The notes below the pieces were generated by a model. The model had not been told where the DNA came from. It did no database searches and was given only the letters and a program-made list of their open reading frames with translations. Below are positions 1-8,642 of a DNA stretch of 19,217 bases, in pieces. How positions within the stretch are numbered: the stretch's first letter is position 1; each line of letters opens with the position of its first letter. The stretch is taken from contig JABMQB010000078.1 of assembly GCA_013203525.1 (NCBI GenBank), positions 1-19,217 on the forward strand, in the 5' to 3' direction. Origin of the DNA: Mariniphaga sp. Lineage in GTDB: Bacteria; Bacteroidota; Bacteroidia; Bacteroidales; Prolixibacteraceae. The position numbers and the translations under genes were made by a program.

Positions 1-933
1 CCGTTGAGAAATCCATCAACCCGTGGTTTCGATAAATTTTTTGGATTTATAAATGGTGCCTCTGGATACTTTATTGATGACAATAAAAGAGGTAGGTTGC
101 TAAGAGGGGAGAAACCTGTTCTGGAAGAGAAAGAATACCTCACCGATGCGTTCGGAAGAGAAGCCGTTCGTTTTATTGAACGTAATGTAGATACACATAA
201 TCCATTTTTATTGTACGTTCCATTTAACGCTCCTCATGGACCATTCCAGGTACCTGATTCTTACAAAGAGAAGTTTAAAGATGTGAAAAATGAAGAGCGC
301 AAAACTTTTTTGGCAATGATTTATGCCATGGATCAAAATGTAGGTAAGATAATGTCGACAGTGAGAGAACATGGAATTGAAGAAAACACTCTTGTAATTT
401 TTTACAGCGATAATGGCGGAGAATGTAAAAGATCAGATAATAGCCCATTACGTGAATGTAAGGGAAGTATTTACGAAGGTGGTATTAGAGTTCCATTCTG
501 TATGCAATGGAAAGGTGTTTTGCCAGAAAATAAAGAATTTAATTTTCCTATAATTTCTCTTGATATTCTACCTACAGCGATTGCTGCAACTGGGGCAGTA
601 GTAAATAAAGAATGGCGACTCGACGGTGTAAATTTATTACCCTACCTTACAGGTGAAAAAGAAGGCGAACCTCACAAATTCCTGTATTGGCGGTTCCTCT
701 GGCACCACGCTGTGCGCAAAGGCGATTGGAAACTACTCAAGCACCGTGACCACGATGAAGTAGAATTATACAATTTGGCTGAAGATATCGAAGAACAAAA
801 TGACCTCAGTAAAAAATTTCCGGAAAAACTAAAAGAACTCCAAACAATTTACGATGATATGTCCGATATGATGCTTGATCCTCAATGGGGCTGGCAACCT
901 GAATATAGTGGCCCTTATAAGGTGGAGAGATAA
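1..933 (+). CDS. S1-family sulfatase, C-terminal part (5' end cut by window)
   Basis: The reading frame is open from base 1, so the true start lies upstream; the early TTG is not a credible start because the protein begins inside the fold. The visible 310 codons cover the later half of an S1 (alkaline-phosphatase-fold) sulfatase. They open with the typical TRGFDKFFGF segment, followed by NAPHGP (His79 of the fragment), the metal-binding SDNGG motif (Asp137-Asn138) and KGSIYEGGIRVPF. The end has the usual C-terminal subdomain (GDWKLLKH, then LYNLAEDIEEQNDL). The formylglycine CxPSR motif and the N-terminal metal aspartates would be upstream and cannot be checked. It most resembles the complete sulfatase at 5761-7107 and probably hydrolyses a sulfate ester on a carbohydrate in the periplasm. 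The DUF3604 gene follows after 61 bases. The family call is firm; the substrate is unknown. Confidence 0.93.
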   Translation, partial: PLRNPSTRGFDKFFGFINGASGYFIDDNKRGRLLRGEKPVLEEKEYLTDAFGREAVRFIERNVDTHNPFLLYVPFNAPHGPFQVPDSYKEKFKDVKNEERKTFLAMIYAMDQNVGKIMSTVREHGIEENTLVIFYSDNGGECKRSDNSPLRECKGSIYEGGIRVPFCMQWKGVLPENKEFNFPIISLDILPTAIAATGAVVNKEWRLDGVNLLPYLTGEKEGEPHKFLYWRFLWHHAVRKGDWKLLKHRDHDEVELYNLAEDIEEQNDLSKKFPEKLKELQTIYDDMSDMMLDPQWGWQPEYSGPYKVER

Positions 934-994
934 TAAAACTTTAATTGATTATACTGTGCTATAGGTAATAATTACTTTTAAAGAATATGATTTA

Positions 995-3250
995 ATGGAA
1001 AAAAGAACAAACATTTTTCTTTTCAATAAGAAAGTAATTGTAGGATTAACTGTATTTATTTCAATTATCTTTCTAGGAACTGATGGATTAGCTCAACCAT
1101 CTTTTATTCAATTGCAATGGCAGGATTCGCCAGAAGCAATAAGTAATGCAAATCCTAATTTTTTTTGGAGATCAGAAGGAGATCAAACAGCATATCAAAT
1201 AATTGTATCAACTGATTTGAACAAAATTAACAGTAATAAGGGAGATTTATGGGACTCTGGAAAAGTAAATTCAAAGAAAAGTAGTGGTATTTCTTACGCT
1301 GGAGGAATACTTAAAAGAAATACAAAATATTACTGGAAAGTAAGGCTTTGGATTGATGATGAAGTTACAGATTATTCTAACACTAAATCTTTTAAAATGG
1401 GTGACCATTTAATTTCAATGTCACCACAAAAAGAAATTATTGCAGAAAATTGGGAAACTATAATTTTTAAAATAGAAGTTGGGGAAGCTGGACTGGCAAT
1501 TGGAGATGGTTTTAGTATTCTTGGAGCTGTGAGTGGCAATCGCTTTAAGTGGAAAATTAGGCAGCTTGCATGGTCATTATGGCAAACATCCAATCCCGAA
1601 AGTCCTGGATTTACGACTGTTACTACTTCACGAGAAGGTGCAGTGGTTGTGCCTGAGGTAATTGGTGAAAGGAAAGTTTTAAATCTGACCGTATCAAATA
1701 AAAATATGTTACCAGGCGATGTTATAACTGTTGTATATGGCGATAAATCAAAAGGATCGCCGGGAGTGAAGGTTTCAGCTCTAGCCCTAAGATGTTTTTT
1801 CCCATTATGCAAACTTAATGACAATGGTGATACATGGGGATCACGTGCATGGGAAAAGTATAAAGATGCTCCTTCGATTGAAATAGTCGGGAAGAAGGCT
1901 ACAAAATTTAATGTTGTAGCGAATCCTATTCAGCGAATTGGTGAAAAATTTAGTTTGAAAGTAATAGCAGTAGATGATAAAGGAAATCTGGATGTAAATT
2001 ACGATGGGACTGTTAATTTTCAATCTTCCGATAATTTAGCTCAACTCCCGGAGGAATACACTTTTACTAAGTTTGACCGCGGGATGCACAGTTTCGGGGT
2101 AGAACTTGGTACCAGGGATTATAATACAATAAATGTTTCTCAAGGTGATGTTACCGGAAATAGTAATGTCATTAATGTCTCTTCTAACAAAAAGGTAGGT
2201 AACATTTTTTTCGGTGATTTTCATGGACATTCCTGGTTTTCAGACGGAGTATTATGGATAGATGATCATTATTTATATGCAAAAGATGTGGCCGGTCTCG
2301 ATTTTGCAGGAGTAACCGACCATTCTGAAGATCCTTACAATTTTTCCAAAGAATTAGTGGTACCCTTTGTAAATAGATTTCACCAACAATCCGAATTTGT
2401 AACGCTATATACTCATGAATGGACACGCGGGGGCGGATTTGGTCATATTAATCCTTTATTTCTGCATGAAAAAGAATTTGACATTTTTAATGCCAGCGAC
2501 TATGATAACCCGGATGAATTATGGGAAGCTTTAAAAGGCAGAGAGGTTATAACTCCACCTCATCATCCGGCGGCAGAACATGATGGGGGAGCCGGAGGAT
2601 ATAATTGGGATTTTTATAATAAAGAATTTTTAAAAACCGTTGAAATAGCTTCTAAACATGGAATTTCAGAATGTATGCCCGAAGATGGAAATCCTTACCC
2701 AATAAGGGGGGGTATGAATCCAAAAAGAACTGTACAGTATGCTTTGGGTGAGAAAGGTTATAAATTAGGAATTATTGGTTCATCCGACGCCCATGCTACC
2801 AGGCTGGGAGAGTTGTATCATCCCATGGGAGGGTACGAAACCAGTGTTATTACTGCTGCTTATTCAGAAAACCTGTCGAGAGAGGCAATTTACAATGCTA
2901 TAAAAAACAGAAACACATATGCTACCACTGGTGAAAAAATTCTTGTTGAATTTAGTATAAATGGGTACCCAATGGGTTCTGAATTTGAACTTGCAAAAAG
3001 TGAAAAACCATCTATAAATGTTAAAGTCGGCGGAACAAATGAGATTAAAGATGTAGTTGTATGGAAATATTCTTTAGATAAAGGATGGGAAAAGAATTTA
3101 GTAATCGATGGTAATTCAACAATTGTTTCAAGAGAATTTATAGATAATGATTTTAATCAAAACAGCCTTTATTATGTGCGGGTTACTCAGGAAGGGGAAC
3201 CACTTGAATTGGCATGGACCAGTCCAATTTGGATAAATATTCAGGAATAA
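995..3250 (+). CDS. Exported DUF3604 (PHP-like metal-dependent) protein
   Basis: A 751-residue protein with a Sec signal peptide (hydrophobic residues 14-29, likely cleavage after Ala33). Residues about 35-135 look like a fibronectin-III-type beta domain, residues about 140-400 form the region usually found ahead of the catalytic part in DUF3604 proteins, and residues about 405-650 form a PHP-like core. The core has the ordered metal-ligand candidates expected of a PHP fold: GDFHGH (Asp408, His410, His412), TDHSED (His443), THEW (His474, Glu475), HHP (His523-His524) and GSSDAH (Asp598, His600). A C-terminal beta region follows. DUF3604 has no firmly assigned reaction; by fold it would be a metal-dependent hydrolase, perhaps of phosphate or sulfate esters, but that is inference. 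It lies between a sulfatase and an alpha/beta hydrolase gene that starts 16 bases downstream, so co-transcription and a role in glycan desubstitution are plausible. Confidence 0.88.
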   Translation: MEKRTNIFLFNKKVIVGLTVFISIIFLGTDGLAQPSFIQLQWQDSPEAISNANPNFFWRSEGDQTAYQIIVSTDLNKINSNKGDLWDSGKVNSKKSSGISYAGGILKRNTKYYWKVRLWIDDEVTDYSNTKSFKMGDHLISMSPQKEIIAENWETIIFKIEVGEAGLAIGDGFSILGAVSGNRFKWKIRQLAWSLWQTSNPESPGFTTVTTSREGAVVVPEVIGERKVLNLTVSNKNMLPGDVITVVYGDKSKGSPGVKVSALALRCFFPLCKLNDNGDTWGSRAWEKYKDAPSIEIVGKKATKFNVVANPIQRIGEKFSLKVIAVDDKGNLDVNYDGTVNFQSSDNLAQLPEEYTFTKFDRGMHSFGVELGTRDYNTINVSQGDVTGNSNVINVSSNKKVGNIFFGDFHGHSWFSDGVLWIDDHYLYAKDVAGLDFAGVTDHSEDPYNFSKELVVPFVNRFHQQSEFVTLYTHEWTRGGGFGHINPLFLHEKEFDIFNASDYDNPDELWEALKGREVITPPHHPAAEHDGGAGGYNWDFYNKEFLKTVEIASKHGISECMPEDGNPYPIRGGMNPKRTVQYALGEKGYKLGIIGSSDAHATRLGELYHPMGGYETSVITAAYSENLSREAIYNAIKNRNTYATTGEKILVEFSINGYPMGSEFELAKSEKPSINVKVGGTNEIKDVVVWKYSLDKGWEKNLVIDGNSTIVSREFIDNDFNQNSLYYVRVTQEGEPLELAWTSPIWINIQE

Positions 3251-3266
3251 ATCTTTTATTATTAAC

Positions 3267-4226
3267 ATGAAAATGAGTAAAATGAAAAAACTTGCACAAA
3301 TGATTTTGACCGGTCTTTTATCTGCATTAATTTTTTCAAATGTTGCATTTACAAGTTCGGTGGCAGCAGATAGCTCAAATAATAAAAAGAAAGTTGAGTG
3401 TTTCACTTATCTACCACCGGGATGGACTGACGGTTTTGTGATTGCAAATGGTATTCGTATTCATTACTGGCGTACTGGTGGCGAAAAACCAGTGATGATT
3501 ATGGCTCATGGTTCATCGGACAACGGACTTTGCTGGACAAATCTGTCTAGGGAGCTAGAAGCAGATTACGATATAATTATGTTTGACGCACGGGGCCATG
3601 GTTTGTCTGATCCGCCCTCCAAATCGGATGGCGCAGATGCCCAATGTGAAGATTTGGCAGGACTGATTCGTGAGTTAGGTTTGGAAAAGCCTATTCTGAT
3701 GGGTCATTCAATGGGAAGTTCTTCTGTTGTATGGTTCGCAGCAAGGTACCCTGACATCCCTCGTGCTGTTGTACTTGAGGATCCTGGTCTTATTCCCCGG
3801 CCTGCTGGCGATGCCCGCAATTCAACCAATGATGCTGACATTGAGAAACAACGTAAACAAATACTGGAACGGAATAACATGACTGAGGAGGAGTTAGTTG
3901 CTCTTTGTATGAAAAATACTCCTCAATGGGGACAGTGTGAATGTGAATTCTGGGCTCCATCAAAAAGATTGCACCATCCCAATAATGCTTACCGGCGTCT
4001 TAGCGGAAGAGGACCTGAAAAGAGCGAGTTATTTACAAGGATTACTGCTCCTACACTAATTCTCAAAGCGGATGCTCAGGGTGAGGATAGGAAGAAAAAC
4101 GAAGAAGTTGCCCGATTATTGAAGAATGGCAAGATCGTACACGTCAAAGGGGCTCGTCATAATGTCCGCCGTGATCAAAAGGAACTTTTGCTCCAGGCGC
4201 TGAATGGATTTCTTGGAGAATTGTGA
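3267..4226 (+). CDS. Exported alpha/beta-hydrolase fold enzyme
   Basis: A classical alpha/beta hydrolase of up to 319 residues. It has the oxyanion-type AHGSSDNG segment, FDARGHGLSDPP, the nucleophile elbow GHSMGS (Ser148), a likely catalytic acid in LILKADAQGED (Asp269) and a catalytic His298 in KGARHNVRR. A complete triad is therefore visible, with a helical lid between the elbow and the acid. Three in-frame ATGs (3267, 3273, 3282) are possible; the third gives the cleanest signal peptide, beginning MKKLAQ and cut near SVAA, so the protein is probably exported. The family includes esterases, lactonases, epoxide hydrolases and C-C hydrolases, and the sequence does not choose among them. In this setting an esterase removing acyl groups or opening a lactone fits. 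By eye the gene is locally richer in G+C than its neighbours, a possible sign of separate acquisition. Confidence 0.88.
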   Translation: MKMSKMKKLAQMILTGLLSALIFSNVAFTSSVAADSSNNKKKVECFTYLPPGWTDGFVIANGIRIHYWRTGGEKPVMIMAHGSSDNGLCWTNLSRELEADYDIIMFDARGHGLSDPPSKSDGADAQCEDLAGLIRELGLEKPILMGHSMGSSSVVWFAARYPDIPRAVVLEDPGLIPRPAGDARNSTNDADIEKQRKQILERNNMTEEELVALCMKNTPQWGQCECEFWAPSKRLHHPNNAYRRLSGRGPEKSELFTRITAPTLILKADAQGEDRKKNEEVARLLKNGKIVHVKGARHNVRRDQKELLLQALNGFLGEL

Positions 4227-4260
4227 AAATCTGTAATTTAATCATAAGAATAATATTAAA

Positions 4261-5709
4261 ATGAAAAAAGTATTAATATTATTATTCGTAATAGCACTAT
4301 TGGGCATTGTTCAGGTTACAAATGGGCAACCCGCCGATGACTGGGTAGTAAAACTTCATGAAGCCCACATGTATAATGACATGCCCTACAGGCTCATGAA
4401 ACCGATAGACTTTAAATCTAACAGGAAATACCCTGTTATAGTTTCGTTGCACGGTGGTGGAGGCAGGGGATTAGATAACCTGAAACAACTGCGAAACTGG
4501 AACGAAGTTCTTTCTGAAGAGCAGTGGCGTACTGATTATCCCTGCTATGTATTAGTCCCGCAGTCACAGGGCAGATGGAATTCAACACATCTTCAAAACG
4601 TAAAAGATATTATAAAGGAATTGCCATCGGTCAACATAAACAGGATTTACGTCCTCGGGCATTCAATGGGAGGAGGTGGTACATATACATTTATTCAATC
4701 TGATCCTGAATATTTTGCTGCAGCCGCACCTTCTGCGGGAGGAGGCTTCAGAGATTCTCCCGGCGCATCAGTAGTTAAGGATCTCCCTATCTGGACATTT
4801 CATGGTGATAAAGATAATGTTGTACCTATAGATGGAGATCAAAAATTATTCGCTGAGATGCAAAAAATAGGTGGAAACATGAAGTTCACCACCTGGGTAG
4901 GTGACGGACATGGTATTGCCCCTAAAAATATTACCGGCGGTGATAATGGTAATACCCAGCTTAGCAGTGACCGATGTGATCCTGAGCCGGTATTTTTGAA
5001 ATGGCTCTTCAAGCAGAAACGCACTCCGAAATGGATAAAACTCCATGAACCACATATCTACAATGATATGGGCTACAGGCTTATGAAACCGATTGATTTT
5101 GATCCTGACATGAGCTATCCTGTAATTGTTTCGTTACATGGCTCTGGTGGCAGAGGTTCTGAAAATGTGAAACAATTGCGTGACTGGAATGAGGTTCTTG
5201 CAGAAGAGCAGAGGCGCATAGATTACCCGGCCTACATTTTAGCCCCTCAGTCTGAAGTTAGATGGAATTCAACGCACCTTCAGAATGTCAAAGATATCAT
5301 CAAGGATTTGCCTGCAGTAGATGCGAAAAGGATATACGTCCTTGGGCACTCAATGGGAGGTCGGGGAACGTATGCTTTCATACAATCTGATCCCAAATAT
5401 TTTGCCGCTGCCGCGCCATCTGCAGGAAACAGTGAAGATGTTGATGCTTCTGTAATCAAGGATATCCCAATTTGGATCTTTTACGGTGACAAGGATAGAA
5501 TAGAAAGTGCTCGAACCATATTTGCAAAAATGCAAGAAATTGGAGGAAACATGAAGTTCACTACCTGGGTGGGTGACGGACACGGTGTTGCTCCTAAAAT
5601 GATTGCAGGTAGTGATAATGGCAGAACTCAATTAAGCAATGATCGCTGTGATCCGGAACCGGTATTTTTAAAATGGCTTTTAAAACAAAAAATATCATCT
5701 GGTAATTAG
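4261..5709 (+). CDS. Exported tandem-domain alpha/beta hydrolase (two fused COG4099-like domains)
   Basis: A Sec signal peptide (residues 1-22, cleavage before Gln23) is followed by two full copies of the same alpha/beta-hydrolase domain, residues about 27-255 and 256-482. Each copy carries a similar entry (KLHE..H.YNDM.YRLMKPIDF), an SLHG oxyanion segment and a GHSMGG nucleophile elbow (Ser135 and Ser364). Each also has a candidate acid in GDKD (Asp185 and Asp412), a GDGHG histidine (His217 and His441) and the ending DRCDPEPVFLKWL. Both triads look intact, but copy 2 has Tyr408 in place of the His before GDKD and has lost the VVPID loop. The domain resembles predicted secreted peptidases/esterases (COG4099, PHB-depolymerase or prolyl-oligopeptidase-like). 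A feruloyl/acetyl esterase-type role on a glycan is the likeliest inference. A single-domain relative with a similar signal peptide lies at 11756-12525. The two copies differ at many synonymous sites, so the duplication is not recent. Confidence 0.87.
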   Translation: MKKVLILLFVIALLGIVQVTNGQPADDWVVKLHEAHMYNDMPYRLMKPIDFKSNRKYPVIVSLHGGGGRGLDNLKQLRNWNEVLSEEQWRTDYPCYVLVPQSQGRWNSTHLQNVKDIIKELPSVNINRIYVLGHSMGGGGTYTFIQSDPEYFAAAAPSAGGGFRDSPGASVVKDLPIWTFHGDKDNVVPIDGDQKLFAEMQKIGGNMKFTTWVGDGHGIAPKNITGGDNGNTQLSSDRCDPEPVFLKWLFKQKRTPKWIKLHEPHIYNDMGYRLMKPIDFDPDMSYPVIVSLHGSGGRGSENVKQLRDWNEVLAEEQRRIDYPAYILAPQSEVRWNSTHLQNVKDIIKDLPAVDAKRIYVLGHSMGGRGTYAFIQSDPKYFAAAAPSAGNSEDVDASVIKDIPIWIFYGDKDRIESARTIFAKMQEIGGNMKFTTWVGDGHGVAPKMIAGSDNGRTQLSNDRCDPEPVFLKWLLKQKISSGN

Positions 5710-5760
5710 TGAAAATAAATTATTTACCAATCTATAATAAACCTATAATGTCATTGATTC

Positions 5761-7107
5761 ATGAAACAATTACTGATTTTATTGCTATTTAGTTCATTCC
5801 TGACTACTGGGTTTACAACCGAAATAAAGGAACAAGTAAATAAACTCCCAAATGTTATAATCATCTATGCTGATGACATGGGTTGGGGTGATGTTGGTTA
5901 TCACGGAGTAGATAATATTTTAACACCAAATATCGATAAACTTGCACAAAGTGGGATTTATTTCACTCAGGGTTATGTTTCTTCTTCAATTTGTTCGCCT
6001 TCTCGTTGTGGATTATTAACCGGTGTGTACCAGCAACGTTTTTCAAGTGGACAGAATAACCGTGATAATGATCCGCATATTGCACTTTTTCGAAAACAAT
6101 CTCAGATTTCAGAAATATTAAAACCGGCAGGTTATTATTCAGGAATAATTGGGAAATGGCATTTGGGTGAAGATGAAACCCTGCGACCCAACAAAAGAGG
6201 CTGGGATGAATTTTATGGATTTTTAGGTGGTTCCCATTCATTTTTTAAAGCCACAAAAAAATACACAAAAAATTTAGATTTTCGCCCGATATACAGGAAT
6301 AATGAAATAGTGGATTACGAGGGATATGCAACCGAAGTTTTTACAGCTGAAGCAATTGACTTTTTAAAAAGGAATCATCCTGAAAAAACTGGTAATCCTT
6401 TTTGCCTGTATGTTGCATATAATGCAGTTCATTTCCCCTGGGAAGTACCGGATAAATATATTCAACGTGTTAGTTTTATAAAAAATCAAAACAGAAGATT
6501 ATTTGCCGGAATGGTTTTGGCCATGGATGATGGGATAGGGCAAATAATTAATGCTCTAGATGAAGAAGGGCTATCAGATAATACGATCGTAATTTTTATT
6601 AGTGATAATGGCTCTCCACGTGGCCAGCTGGGCGATATGTCGTCAACAGGACCATTCAGGGGATGGAAAGGAGACTGTCTGGAAGGTGGAACCAGAATAC
6701 CATATATAATAAAGTGGCCAGGACAGATAGAGGCAGGAAGTAAATATGACAAACCTGTTATTAACCTCGATATAGTTCCTACCATTGCTTCTTTTATCGG
6801 GTTGAAAAATATGGAAAAATATAATTTCGATGGAGAAAATATACTTCCATATATAAAAGGAGAAATTGATTCAGAAAAAACACCTCATGAAAACCTGTTT
6901 TGGAAAAGAGGAAATGATTGGGCTATTCGGAATGGAGATTGGAAACTTGTTGTTGAATACCAGAAGGATAATCGCGATCCGATGCTTTTTAATTTATCAA
7001 ATGATATTGGTGAGCGAAACGATCTGGCAGGAGAGTTTCCAGAGAAGGCAAAAGAATTAAAAATTATTTATGATAAATGGATGAACTCTTTACCAAATCT
7101 GAAATAA
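5761..7107 (+). CDS. S1-family sulfatase (formylglycine-dependent), complete
   Basis: A complete 448-residue sulfatase with an N-terminal signal peptide (hydrophobic residues 3-16, cleavage near residue 19). The active-site set is present: the metal aspartates in YADDMGWGD (Asp38, Asp39), the formylglycine signature CSPSR at Cys78 followed by CGLLTG, GKWHLG, NAVHFPWEVP and the second metal motif ISDNG (Asp282, Asn283). The C-terminal subdomain is normal (FDGENILPYI, RNGDWKLV, LFNLSNDIGERNDLAGEFP). Cys78 would be matured to formylglycine by a generating enzyme or anSME encoded elsewhere. The protein acts in the periplasm or at the cell surface on a sulfated carbohydrate; the subfamily and the hydroxyl position cannot be assigned by eye. 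It is preceded by the tandem hydrolase (51-base gap) and followed by the Tat-signal oxidoreductase (48-base gap), all co-directional. Confidence 0.95.
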   Translation: MKQLLILLLFSSFLTTGFTTEIKEQVNKLPNVIIIYADDMGWGDVGYHGVDNILTPNIDKLAQSGIYFTQGYVSSSICSPSRCGLLTGVYQQRFSSGQNNRDNDPHIALFRKQSQISEILKPAGYYSGIIGKWHLGEDETLRPNKRGWDEFYGFLGGSHSFFKATKKYTKNLDFRPIYRNNEIVDYEGYATEVFTAEAIDFLKRNHPEKTGNPFCLYVAYNAVHFPWEVPDKYIQRVSFIKNQNRRLFAGMVLAMDDGIGQIINALDEEGLSDNTIVIFISDNGSPRGQLGDMSSTGPFRGWKGDCLEGGTRIPYIIKWPGQIEAGSKYDKPVINLDIVPTIASFIGLKNMEKYNFDGENILPYIKGEIDSEKTPHENLFWKRGNDWAIRNGDWKLVVEYQKDNRDPMLFNLSNDIGERNDLAGEFPEKAKELKIIYDKWMNSLPNLK

Positions 7108-7155
7108 TTTGAATAATCAAATATTTTTAAAATAACTAACTTAAAACAATAACTC

Positions 7156-8622
7156 ATGAAGTCAAAAAAGAATTTAAACAGAAGAAAGTTTATTGCACAA
7201 ACTTCAGCCGCAGGAATTGGATTAACTGTTATTCCTTCTTATGTTATGGGAGGGCAGGGCAGAATGGCTCCCAGTGATAAACTAAATGTTGCACTGATTG
7301 GTTCCGGTACTCAGGCTTTAAAACAACTTCCGGGTTGGCTGAAGCAAGACGGATTACAATTTATTTCTGTTTGCGATCCTAACAAGGAAAGTTACGATTA
7401 TCCACTTTGGGGTAGGTCGAAGGGAGAAACAAAAGGTGCTCCCGGTGGACGTGAAATTGGCAAAAAACGAATTAATGAATATTATGCTGAAAAAAGTGGA
7501 AAAAGTTCATATGACGCCTGCACAACCTATGCCGATTTCAGGGAACAGTTGGAAAAGGAACAAAGTCTGGATGCTATTTTTATTATGACTCCCGACCATT
7601 TGCATGGTGCTATTGCACTTGCTGGTATGAACAAAAATCTGAGCGTGGCAACACACAAACCGATTGCCAACTTTATGAATGAAATACGCCTGATTTGCAA
7701 TAAGGCAAAAGAAACAAAAGTTCCTACACAGTGTTTTGCATTTCAGGATCCGGATAACTTATATAAAATAAAAGCCTGGATTGATAGTGGTGTTATTGGA
7801 AAAGTGAAAGAATTACATCGTTGGACAAACCGTCCAATGTGGCCTCAAGGTTCTCCATATCTTCCTGAACCTGCACCTATTCCAAACGATTTCGACTGGC
7901 AGCTTTGGCTTGGACCTTCAACCGATCGTCCTTACTCTCCTGAATATACTCATACTGTTTTCCGTGCCTGGTACGAATTTGGTGCTGGCTGTCTTGCCGA
8001 CATGGGTTACTATGGATTTTGGAAAGATTGGCGGATTTTAGGACTGGGTATGCCCGATAATGCAGAAGCTTCTACAAGCTTTACTTGTGAAATAAAAGAT
8101 TTTAGAAGTACCTGGGTAGATAATAATATTAGATTTCCACATACCGCCAGCTTGTTTATGGAAGTTCCTGTCGAAGAATCAAATAATAATATCGGCGTGT
8201 ACTGGTATGAAGGCGGAATCAGGCCAATAACTCCTAAATCACTGAGAAAAGTAGAGAAACAAATGCCTAAAGAAGGAGTAATGTTTATTGGTGAAAATGG
8301 GACAATCCTTGCAGATTATGGATATAGGAATGCCATTTTGTTGGATGTTAAAGATTCAGAAAAAGTGGCTACTTCAATAAAAGTCGATGATGTAAAACTA
8401 ATAAGCCAAACAGAAGAAATGATCAATTCCTTTAAAGGAATTAAACCTTCGAGAGGAAGTTTTGTAGAGGCACAAGTTGTGGCCGAAGCCATTGGTTTAG
8501 GTAACCTTGCAATCCGAATGAGAGATCGTTTGGAATGGGATAATAAAAATCTGAAAGTTACAAATATGCCTGAAGCTAATAAGTATGTATCTCGTGTTTA
8601 TCGCAAAGGCTGGGAGCTTTAA
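7156..8622 (+). CDS. Tat-exported Gfo/Idh/MocA oxidoreductase, divergent active site
   Basis: A 488-residue Gfo/Idh/MocA protein. It starts with a twin-arginine signal (NRRKFIAQ, Arg9-Arg10, then a mild hydrophobic stretch ending near IPSYVMGG). The Rossmann region follows (KLNVALIGSGTQA, residues 42-54; CDPN after strand 2), then MTPDHLHG and the position normally reading EKP, here THKP with Lys168 kept and His167 replacing Glu. The WLGPS segment of the long secreted subgroup is present. The helix that usually reads DWGAH reads ADMGYYGFWKDW (Asp282, Tyr286), so the usual histidine is absent. Tat export suggests NAD(P) is folded in and kept tightly bound. By analogy with family members it would oxidise or reduce a sugar hydroxyl, most likely C3. 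The DUF1080 gene starts 20 bases downstream, supporting a 3-keto-sugar role. Substrate unknown. Confidence 0.9.
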   Translation: MKSKKNLNRRKFIAQTSAAGIGLTVIPSYVMGGQGRMAPSDKLNVALIGSGTQALKQLPGWLKQDGLQFISVCDPNKESYDYPLWGRSKGETKGAPGGREIGKKRINEYYAEKSGKSSYDACTTYADFREQLEKEQSLDAIFIMTPDHLHGAIALAGMNKNLSVATHKPIANFMNEIRLICNKAKETKVPTQCFAFQDPDNLYKIKAWIDSGVIGKVKELHRWTNRPMWPQGSPYLPEPAPIPNDFDWQLWLGPSTDRPYSPEYTHTVFRAWYEFGAGCLADMGYYGFWKDWRILGLGMPDNAEASTSFTCEIKDFRSTWVDNNIRFPHTASLFMEVPVEESNNNIGVYWYEGGIRPITPKSLRKVEKQMPKEGVMFIGENGTILADYGYRNAILLDVKDSEKVATSIKVDDVKLISQTEEMINSFKGIKPSRGSFVEAQVVAEAIGLGNLAIRMRDRLEWDNKNLKVTNMPEANKYVSRVYRKGWEL

Positions 8623-8642
8623 TTTTTTTAACAATAAAATAA

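Noticed and set aside
1372..1824. 150-codon open frame on the minus strand inside the DUF3604 gene
   Set aside because: It lies wholly within a well-supported gene on the other strand and shows no recognisable domain; its composition fits an antisense shadow.
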